DNA from: Gnetum montanum
Taxonomy: Eukaryota > Streptophyta > Gnetopsida > Gnetales > Gnetaceae
Reading direction: 5' to 3'
Length of the DNA stretch: 64,000 nucleotides
NCBI GenBank assembly: GCA_015680685.1
Contig: MNCI01005332.1
Span: 70,129-134,128, forward strand
Notes under the pieces: model-generated
What the model was told of the DNA's origin: nothing
The model's input: the letters and a program-made list of their open reading frames with translations, nothing else
Databases searched by the model: none
In this document: piece after piece, positions 56,148-64,000 of the stretch
Numbering within the stretch: position 1 is the stretch's first letter
How the letters are laid out: each line of letters starts with the position of its first letter
Made by a program: the position numbers and the translations under genes

Positions 56148-57472
56148 TGAAACACCACTAATTTTGGCCTAGCACTTTTAGACAAGAATCAAGCTAAGTC
56201 ATGCTACTGCCCAACATGAGTACAGCGTGAACAAACTTGGAGGCCTCCGAAATAGCCCCCGATGGTCCATGATTCAATAGGCAAGGTCCCCCCCGGGGCC
56301 CACAGGCAACTGCACCAACTTCTAGCATCCAGAATTCAAATTTTTGGGTTCAAAATGTTTGGTTTTGGCTAAGTACACTTTGGTTANTCAAGGGTGCAAG
56401 TTGTCTTCAGGGTCCACTATTGGTAACTATGGGTCTTAGCCTTCAAACATTCTAGATTTCTGCTCAAAATTGCAAGTTTTGGAGGTCACACTGCAGGTCA
56501 CGTTGGGCAATCAAATTTCTCTTGTTGTACATTTTATTATAAATCCCCATTTGTGGGCATGTCAAGCCCTCATGGTCTAAAACAAAAAAAATATAATTTT
56601 TCAAGCAGGCCAGAGCCGTAGCTAATCCTCCTAAATTTTCTTTAAATTTTTATCACTTGAGGGCTTGTTTTTCTAATTTTTTTGTATTTTCATGGGCTTG
56701 AATGACCCACAAATTGTAAAATACATTGAACCTAGTCAAAGAATGCAATTGCCAACACACATGCAACTCGTGCACAACTATTCAACACAGATACATTGAA
56801 CCTGGTCAAAGAATGCAACTGCCCAAGCCTAGCCCAACCCTATAAATACCCTATCAATTAACACAATCTGGAGGAGGCAAGAAGGAGAAGAAGAAGGAGA
56901 AGATTGGAAGAGGCAAAGATTGGAGAGATTGGAAATTTTGAAGGAGGACAGAACTTGCAATCCTTGGGCACTCGACATATCTGATTGTTGGCTTCCAAGT
57001 TGTTCTCACGTTCATCCGATTTTATCGTCGCATCATCATGTCATATCATTTCAGGGCTAGGCATTTGACTTGCCATCCACATGTGTGCAACTACGCTTTG
57101 ACCGGTGCATATTCCTATTTGAACAATACAATACAGTTCCATTATTGTCTCCCATTTACATTTTTTAGTTCTATTTATGCTTTACGAATATAACTTTGTT
57201 TATTTTTTATTCATAATTCAGTACCCTTTATTTACATTTCGTATTGTTATTTACATTCCATTTACATCCTGTTTACGATAACCCCAACGCTAGCCGTAGC
57301 TTACGCTAAGGGAAGTCCTTGGTTGATTTGCATGCAAACCCCCCAAGGCACTCTTCCTTCGTTTATTTTTCCAGCTTGCCCTCGGGCGAAGGCAAGGTTA
57401 GCTGTGGCTGCCCGACAATCTCTCGGTGTCTGTTTCCCTTCCAGCCTTACACCGATGATTTAGGATATTACA
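56148..57472 (+). repeat. 3' LTR of the Tat-like element
   Basis: 1325 bp, shorter than the 5' LTR because about 290 bp are missing at a single N (56387); the missing part is the internally duplicated segment. TATAAATA at 56841-56848. Otherwise closely similar to 44601-46257. Confidence 0.9.
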
Positions 57473-57665
57473 ATTAACATTGGTTGTTTTATATGTTGTG
57501 TGACTATGTGATATGAATGATAGGATCTATCATCAATTTATAGCACTAGTTAATGATGGATACCTTGGAGTGGTTCTGTCTTGCCCCAACACTAAGATGC
57601 ATCTATAAAACCCTTGTTGTAGGACTCATCCAATATGAAAGAGGGAGGTTTTACTCCTTCGTTAG

Positions 57666-58540
57666 TGATGGGACGAGATATCACATGGGTCACGATATCG
57701 TGTATGCGATATCGCAGCCGTCGCGATAGCGCATCCCTCGCGATATCGCATACGCGATATCTCATCTTCCCCTACGATATTGTGTATGAAATATCACGGT
57801 GCGTCATCATATCTATAAATAAGAGGTGGCTCTCCCTTGTTTCATCATCCTAGGCTAGATCATAGTGAAACTCTGGCAGATTGATCACTCCAAAGATAGA
57901 ATATTTTCCATGTGCCTGTAGTAGGAGTCCCAAAGTGAATGGATCTTTATTCAAGCAGACATTGTACCTAAACACAAGTTTGCGTATGGCAATAAAGATG
58001 AGCTTCTTGGATAAACCTTGCAGTGCATGGAATAGGCTAATTAGGATTTTATTTACTGTTATTTATTACCTATTATTTAAATGATTTATTAGTTATTAAA
58101 TCTTTCTGAACCCTTCTCTCCTAGTTAAGTGCCACAGTACGACCACTTTGAGCACGTTCATTACGCTTGGTGATCCCAGCAACGATTAGCATTTGGTAGC
58201 TAAGGTTGCATCGGTTCAGGGTGTGTACGGTAAGTGAGAACGGATACTGACGCTAGGTTAATTTAGACATAGTTCATTAGTTAAAGTTAGTAATTAGTTT
58301 CTCTACCCTTCACCTTGTTAGCATAGGAGACAAAAACATAAAAAGATATAAAAATCATATACCTCAAACTTACTTAACCATACACCGTGACAACTACAAG
58401 TAAGTTTGGGAAGACAACGAATGGTTAACCCTAAGTGTTCCATGAGGCGTGTAGGCACTTAGTTTGTGGAGTTCGATCGGATCGCACATGCTATGCTCGT
58501 ATTCGTATGGTTGAGTGTAGGGGTACCTCGCCACTTATCA
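57666..58540 (+). mobile_element. Solo LTR of the Athila-like family
   Basis: Starts TGATGGGACGAG and ends CCACTTATCA. GTTAG (57661-57665) and ATTAG (58541-58545) flank it, a 5-bp duplication with one G/A change. It contains a GATATC palindrome array and TATAAATA at 57814-57821. The 3' part (ATTCGTATGGTTGAGTG, GGGGTACCTCG) is the same as in the other family members. Confidence 0.88.
57677..57821 (+). promoter_or_regulatory. U3 palindrome array (GATATC / GCGATATCGC) and TATA box
   Basis: Exact GATATC at 57677, 57694, 57708, 57742 and 57756, with degenerate sites between (GATAGC, GATATT, AATATC). Several extend to CGCGATATCGC. TATAAATA is at 57814-57821. Same layout as 2697-2815. Confidence 0.75.
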
Positions 58541-59216
58541 ATTAGCTTGTTATACCTTTAAAATGTTATAGGAGATGTTCAACACCTCTAGCACCGGTAG
58601 TTGTGAATATCGAATGTGTATTCCAACTGGATCAATTAAGACTATAATAAATCTATGCATATGGTAGTTAACAGATGAGCAATTAATAAACAATGATTGA
58701 GTATACTTGATAACAATTTCATAGTACACAATAACTACAATGTGTGTTAGTCTCCTTGTTCTTATCTAGTTGATGGGTGGAGAGGGCAAGATGGCTTATG
58801 ATGCCTTCTCTTAGTTATATTAGTTGATTTTGATATGTCATGCTTGTATGATATCTATTGGATATTGATGATTTCTTGCATGTCACATGGTACTTATTCT
58901 CTCACTTGATTAAGAAGAAGTACCAAGGTTTATTACTTACTTTTACCAACTCTCTCTTTATTTTTAGGTCACTAGGGGTGAAGTAGGAAGGCCATGGGCT
59001 TGTTTGATTCTAATGCTATGCTTTTATGGATATTTTTCTATTATTGTTATAGAAATTTGATTTATTTATGTTTATGTTTAGTAGATAAATATTTATGTGT
59101 TGGCATATTATGTATTTCCTTTCTTGCAAATATTTGATAGATGCATTATGATATTTTCACATATGGATTACTTTTTTTTTTGCTGGGAATGGGGGCCGGT
59201 GTGGGTGGGGGTAGAT
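58541..59216. other. No recognisable gene
   Basis: AT-rich; no motif or ORF supported. Near 59190 is a short G-rich stretch (GGGGGCCGGTGTGGGTGGGG). Confidence 0.5.
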
Positions 59217-59366
59217 GTTGAAACCTTAAAATAGTTGTAATATACGTACACCCCAAAATATATAGTTCAATTAGATTTTTAGAACTCAACATTGTCTACC
59301 AAAATTGAATCCATGACTTGTTACTTTCAAATTAAGAGTCTTACCATGAGGCTAACACCTCATTAT
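59217..59366 (-). mobile_element. tRNA-derived SINE, copy 5
   Basis: Minus strand TAATGAGGTGTTAGCCTCATGGTAAGAC (box A) and ATGGATTCAATTT (box B). The 3' end (..TTACAACTATTTTAAGGTTTC) resembles the copy at 34219. Confidence 0.8.
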
Positions 59367-59739
59367 TTTCATGTATGGATGATGGATTATTTATGATTAA
59401 TTTATGTTGTTGTTATTTTTCTTCATATATTATCATGTAATATAGGAACCACTACTTGGAGTGATGGCAAGGTGCTTATTTCTAAAGTTGTGAGACTTAG
59501 GCTTGAGCCTGGTTGAAGCTACTCAAAAAAGATTAGGCTTTTGCTCATCCATTACTTCTCTAAGACTTTGTGTTGGCAAGATGAACATTATGCCTTTGGG
59601 TGATGATCCATTTTATATTATCATGTGTCTCTTGGTGATGGTCTTCATGTTATTCTTATCATTTTTCCTCTCATGCTTTACTAGTATGTTACATTTAACA
59701 TTATTCCTTATCATGGTCATATTTCTTTGGAGTTTGACG

Positions 59740-60290
59740 TGATGTAATGCTCTCTTACCTAGGGCTAGGAGAGAGGCTATTACAAATGTCTTCTTATTTC
59801 TTAAGGCATTTAGGTTTAAACATAAAATTGCACACAAAGCTATGTTTGAATCAACATTTTTCTTCAGCATATGCCTTCCTACAAAATGTGTAAAAGGAAT
59901 TATCCTTAAATTTGGATTTACCTTTATTCTTAAAGGAATCTTCCTTCTTCTTATCATTTTTCTTGAATCTTATTTTTTGATTTTTTAACATGTATACTTG
60001 CTCATTATTATGGTTATCATTTCTTAAATTTTCAAGGTTTGTAATCTATGAAACTAAATCATCAATTATAAAATGATCATAATTCTTACTTTGCATAAAA
60101 TTTATCATAATATTTTGATGTCTATGATCATTACACAAGGGAGGAATTACATTTTGAAATTTTTGCTTTTTTGTTGAGCCATATCTGTAATGATCAACAT
60201 GTCTCAAACATTCATACATTCTAACAAAAAATTCTTCACACCTGGTTTGAATTCATGCTGATTAAATTTAATTCTATAGTATAGTTCTTA
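59740..60290 (-). pseudogene. Possible retroelement gag remnant
   Basis: Minus strand, following one frame with few stops: FVRMYECLRHVDHYRYGSTK, MQSKNYDHFIIDDLVS, KIRFKKNDKKKEDSFKNKGK, SFYTFCRKAYAEEKC. The last part resembles a degenerate CCHC knuckle after a Lys-rich linker, as in plant gag proteins. No further domains, so the class is open. Confidence 0.4.
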
Positions 60291-60389
60291 GATTAGTTTA
60301 TTTTCAACTATGATATAATAATCAAGTCTAAACAAACTTGTATGACTATCTTCATATGATATAGTCTTTCAACAATGGTTTGTGACTAG

Positions 60390-60654
60390 ATGAAGTAACA
60401 AATAGTAGATGAAGCAGGATAGGAAGGTGATTGGACATTTCTTCTTGCTGTTTACAGGCCTAATTGTAGTGATAGGGCTAGATTGCCTCAAAGGGATAGA
60501 TGGTGAAGGAAGGTAACTCCAAGAAGCCCTTCAAGCATGATCCAAATACATTATTCCATATTAATAAAGCATTCTTTACATTTTCCTTCTGCATTTTCCC
60601 TATTATTTTCTTTATGCATAATATTAAATGTAATGTATATTTGACATTTGTGAC
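60390..60654 (+). mobile_element. Partial LTR of the TGTCACATCC family, left piece
   Basis: GCAGGATAGGAA..GATTGGACATT, GATTGCCTCAAAGGGATAGATG, and AATAAAGCATT..CCTATTATTTTCTTTATGCATAAT match the solo LTR at 30313-30916 in order. The continuation (AACATCTAGAAATGGGATGTTACA) lies beyond the Tat-family solo LTR at 62596-62619. The left end is missing. Confidence 0.75.
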
Positions 60655-61394
60655 TGTACTGATCTAAATCATCAATGTGAGACTAGAAGGGAAACAGACA
60701 CAGAAAGATCGTCAGGCAGCCACAACTGACGCTGCCTTCACCCAAGGGCAAGCTGGAAAAGTAAATGAAGGTAGAGAGCCTTGGATGGTCTGCACGCAAA
60801 TCAACCAAGGACTTCCCCGAACATAAGCTATGCCTAGCACTGGGGTTATCGTAAATGATGTCTTAAAACGTGTAAATGCGTGTAAAATGTAAACATGAGC
60901 CCAAAGATGTAAATGTAAACGTAAGGCGTAAACAAGACGCAAACTAAACTGAACGTGTAAATTGAATGTAAACTAAATGTAAGCAAAAATGTAAACAGAA
61001 CGTAAAAACAAAACATGAAACAGAAAATGGAAATAATGTTTGGTTGGTAAAATAGAAATAATGTATTGCTTAGAAAAGATGTGCACCAGTCAAAGCGTAG
61101 CTACGTGTAGATGGTAGGTCGAACACCCAGCCCCGAGGTGATGTAACATGATAATGTGATGATGTGATGTGATGAATGTGAGAAATGCTTGGATGCCAAG
61201 AGTCAGGTGTGCCGAGCGCCCAAAGATTGTAGGTTCTATCCTCTCTCAGAATTGCCAATCTCTCCAATTTTTGCCTCCTGGTTTATGTGAATTGATAGGG
61301 TATTTATAGGGTTGGGCCGGGCTTAGGCACAAAATTCAAGAATGAAATCAATGGCTAGGAGATGAGAGGAAAGTAGATCTAGTGACATGTGTCC

Positions 61395-61650
61395 AATGGA
61401 TAGTTGTGCTCGGGTTGGATGCATGTTGGCGAGAGTTGGATGTGTGTTGGATAGTTGTGCACGAGTTGGATGCGTGTTGACGAGTGTTAGATGTGTGTTG
61501 GATAGTTGTGCATGAATTGGATTTGTGTCACATAGTTGTGCATGAGTTGGATGTGTGTTGTCGAGTGTTGGATGTGTGTTGAATAGTTGTGCACAAGCTG
61601 GATTTGTGTCGAATAGTTGTGCATGAGTTGGATGTGTGTTGGCAAGCTAC
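61395..61650 (-). repeat. Tandem repeats in the Tat-family solo LTR
   Basis: Several imperfect copies of TGGATAGTTGTGCA.GAGTTGGATG.GTGTTG. The two LTRs of the full element have only one to two copies of this segment. Confidence 0.8.
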
Positions 61651-61810
61651 ATTCTTGACCAGGTACATTGCATTTTACAATTTATGGGTTATTCAAGCCC
61701 ATGAAAGTACATTTAATTTAGACATGAGGGCCTAACTATCCCACAAATGAATATTTACAATGAAATGTACAAGGAAAATTCGACTTGTTTTGCTTGAAAC
61801 TTCTTTGTCC

Positions 61811-62150
61811 CTGAGTTTTCTGGAATTTTCTAGAAGTTGAGAATTTTTTTGGAATTTTCTAGAATTTTCTCGTGTTCAGAATTTTCTGGAATTTTCTAGA
61901 AGTTGAGAATTTTTTTGGAATTTTCTAGAATTTTCTGGTGTTCAGAATTTTCTGGAATTTTCTGCCATTTTCTAGAATTTTCTGGGAGTTGTTGCCGCTG
62001 AGAATTTTCTGAAATTTTTTGGAATTTTCTGAAATTTTCTGATGTTGATAATTTTCTAGAATTTTTTAGAATTTTCTGGAATTTTCTGCAAGTTGCTGAT
62101 GCTGAGAATTTTCTGCCATTTTCTGGAGTTTTTTGAAATTTTCTGGAAGT
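61811..62150 (-). promoter_or_regulatory. GAA/TTC array resembling heat shock elements, in U3
   Basis: About 340 bp built from a 10-bp word AATTTTCTRG, giving runs such as TTCTGGAATTTTCTAGAA. Read as pentamers this is TTC-nn-GAA-nn-TTC-nn-GAA, the heat shock element pattern. An approximately 62-bp higher-order copy (61816-61877 and 61878-61940) is seen. On the element's strand it lies about 500-850 bp upstream of the TATA box. The LTRs at 44601 and 56148 lack it. Factor binding is inference. Confidence 0.6.
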
Positions 62151-62619
62151 TGGTCATGCTGGAATCACGCTGCCAACATGACCTGGGCGTCAGTGACAAA
62201 AATGAGCATTTTTGGAGCTAAAATCTGAAGTTCTGGAGGCTGAAACTTAGAGAAATCATTAATGGACCTTGAGGGTGACTTGTCCCTTCAAAATTAGATT
62301 ATTTTGACATTCTTTTGAGGCTTTTTTGAGCCTGTTTTGAGGCTTTGAAAGTTGGTCACGCTAGGCTCATGTTGCAGCCTGACACTTTTAAATTTGGACT
62401 ATTTTGACTTGATTTTGAAGCTGTTAGAGTTGCTCATGCCTAGGGCAAGCTAGCTTGATAGTGTGAGGAAGATGGCTTGGGCAAGCTGGGGATGAGCTCC
62501 CTGCTTTAGTCAAATTTTGCCTTCTGAATGCTTAAAAGGGTTTGAGTCATTTTCAATTTAAAGTGCTAGGCTAAAATTAGTGGTGTTTCAGTGACAACAT
62601 CTAGAAATGGGATGTTACA

Positions 62620-63095
62620 ACAAATATTTTCTCTATCTTTCAGCTTGGCAAAACAAGCTTCTACTTGTACAATATGTATTATAATCTCTCTTACATTTCT
62701 TAAACACAATAATATAAACAAGGGTTCTTGGCAATCCACTCAACATCATCTTCAAAGCTTACGAATGGATCACACTATGTTTTGTATGATAAATCCTATT
62801 TGTTAAAACCTATAAGACCCCTGTTGATGCGTAAATTTTGGACACGCGAACACCTGTGAAAAACTCGTTTGAGGAGACTATCGCCTAGGGCGCCTCCCGT
62901 ATGGGTATGGAAACCCGGGAATAGTCTCAGCTGGAAAGGGAAATGTGACAAACAATAATAACAATCTTTTAAACAAAATAAAATAAAAGCTTAGATTTGA
63001 TTTAATATTTTGAGACTTCAATTTAATTTAATATTTTGGGAACTTAAAATAGTTTGTGCAATTTGCAAAATGATAAATAATTCAAAAGTTAAATT
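62620..63095. other. No recognisable gene
   Basis: AT-rich. TGTTGATGCGTAAATTTTGG near 62823 looks like an LTR start but no partner is in the window. Confidence 0.4.
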
Positions 63096-64000
63096 TCATA
63101 TGTCCCGCTGTTGATGAAGCAGTTGCGAATGAGGACCGGGATCTAGCGCGAGGCAGGAGTCATCCTGGGCATAGCAGCAGGGTGAGGGTCTGCATGTTGC
63201 AGATGGGCAGGGTCTGTGTGCAGCTGTGGGAAGAAGACTGTGAGCTTCCGCCACCACGAGCAATGCAAGCGCGTGTGCTGCTGCTGCGGATGTGGGAGAA
63301 ATCGGCCTGAGCGTAGCAGGCATTGCGGCCACGACCGTGGCTGCAAAACAAGGCAGAGAACGGAACGTGTAGGTGCAGGCACAGGCAGAGGAGAAGGGTG
63401 CACAGCGGCGGTGGTGGGAAAACTAGCTGCGGCGGTGGGAAAACCATCGGCGGCGGTGGGAAAACCAACAGCGGCAGGTGGAGAAAACCAGCAGCGGCGG
63501 TGAGGAAACCAGCAGGAGAGACAACACGGCAACCACAGGATAGTAATGCGACAGCGCGACAGTGGGCGGACGACGCTGGGTGGCGATGCGGTAGTCTGCG
63601 GTGGGAGCAGAAACGGTGCGATGGGAGCATAAAGCAAGGTGGCAGCGGCAGAATAGAGGGAGCAGCGTCGTCAGAATCAGGAATGTGGCGGGAGAGGAGT
63701 GGCAGGCATGGCGGCGGGAGCAGCTGTGTTCTGCGCTAGAGGCGCGTGGCAGCCAGAAAACAACAACGTGGGAGTGGCAGCGGAGGAGATAGCACAGGCC
63801 ACGCAGGAGAGACAGCACGGCGGGTAGCAAACAGACGCGACGGGCAACAAACAGACGCGCCAGGCAGCAAACAGACGCTGCGGGCAGCAAACAGCTCGGA
63901 AGGTAGCAAACAACAACGACAGGGATGATGCAGCAGCGGCAGGCGGAACAAATGGCAGTAATGAACAGATGGTTGCGCGGATAGTAGCGGACAGTAGGCT
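63096..64000. repeat. GC-rich low-complexity region with short tandem repeats
   Basis: An abrupt change to G/C-rich sequence. It contains repeats of about 15 bp (GGCGGTGGGAAAACCA near 63409-63500) and about 21 bp (CAGACGCG.CGGGCAGCAAA near 63830-63900). Overlapping open frames exist on both strands, all low-complexity, and none can be supported as a gene. It could be the LTR or leader of an element continuing beyond the window. Confidence 0.65.

Larger units (their letters stand above)
44601..57472 (+). mobile_element. Tat/Ogre-like Ty3/gypsy retrotransposon
   Basis: LTRs at 44601-46257 and 56148-57472 (TGAAACACCACTAATTTTGG start) are flanked by the 5-bp duplication ATTAA (44596-44600 and 57473-57477). 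Order: primer site, gag, protease, probable intron, RT, RNase H, second RNase H, integrase, 3' repeats, polypurine tract (CAAAGAGGGG at 56135-56144). The second, archaeal-type RNase H and the gap between protease and RT are hallmarks of the Tat lineage, Ogre group. All enzymes are inactivated by stops. Confidence 0.93.
60655..62590 (-). mobile_element. Tat-family solo LTR, nested in another LTR
   Basis: 1936 bp, minus orientation. It starts (plus strand) TGTACTGATCTAAATCATC and ends GGTGTTTCA. GTGAC flanks both sides (60650-60654 and 62591-62595), a perfect 5-bp duplication. Its minus strand matches the LTRs of the 44601-57472 element at both ends and around the TATA box (61301-61308). It is longer because of two expansions: repeats at 61395-61650 and the TTCTAGAA-rich array at 61811-62150. 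Confidence 0.9.

Noticed and set aside
44601-57472. Endogenous pararetrovirus (caulimovirid)
   Set aside because: Integrase, LTRs, target duplication and second RNase H show a Tat-lineage Ty3/gypsy element.
63143-63890. Several overlapping open frames of 130-165 residues on both strands
   Set aside because: Low-complexity GC-rich repeats with biased composition; no domain, no start context, all frames open.

Overview
The window is plant nuclear DNA: AT-rich, gene-poor and built almost entirely of nested, decayed retroelements. The only host gene I can recognise is a laccase (lignin-type multicopper oxidase). It is a pseudogene with exon pieces scattered from about 12.2 to 42.1 kb, pushed apart by transposons. 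Large introns, old LTR elements, solo LTRs, LINEs, tRNA-derived SINEs and a Penelope-like element suggest a very large seed-plant genome. A gymnosperm is my best guess, but the sequence does not prove it.

Layout. 1-3.2 kb: 3' end of an Athila-like Ty3/gypsy element with an env-position ORF and a truncated LTR. 3.25-9.1 kb: SINE, then a LINE (minus strand) split by a solo LTR with a 5-bp target duplication. 9.7-11.8 kb: a 2.1-kb imperfect inverted repeat. 12.2-14.7 kb: laccase exons 1, 2 and half of 3. 14.7-33.3 kb: a Ty1/copia element inserted in laccase exon 3; it contains a complete Athila-like element (16.9-28.9 kb) and a solo LTR (30.3-30.9 kb). 33.3-33.5 kb: rest of laccase exon 3 and a part of exon 4. 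34.2 kb: SINE. 34.7-39.2 kb: a Penelope-like retroelement plus a second, inverted, truncated copy. 39.2-39.96 kb: LINE remnant with two SINE insertions. 42.0 kb: last laccase exon, intact. 44.6-57.5 kb: a Tat/Ogre-like Ty3/gypsy element (plus strand) with dual RNase H and a probable intron. 57.7-58.5 kb: another Athila-like solo LTR. 59.2-62.6 kb: SINE, gag-like remnant, and a partial solo LTR holding a minus-strand Tat-family solo LTR with a dense heat-shock-element-like array. 63.1-64 kb: GC-rich low-complexity sequence.

The two most notable items are (a) the Penelope-like element. Its RT ORF ends at the same stop in two copies with no GIY-YIG endonuclease after it, and its terminal repeats carry a small hairpin with two compensatory base-pair changes. 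And (b) the LTR promoters. One Tat-family solo LTR has a long array of alternating GAA/TTC pentamers, and every Athila-family LTR copy carries its own private palindrome array upstream of a TATA box or in the same place.

No gene in the window looks intact. Decay is dominated by CAA/CAG/CGA to stop changes and by Asp-to-Asn changes at catalytic residues, as expected from deamination of methylated cytosine. Four small N gaps and one 405-bp gap show assembly problems, two of them flanked by exact duplicates.
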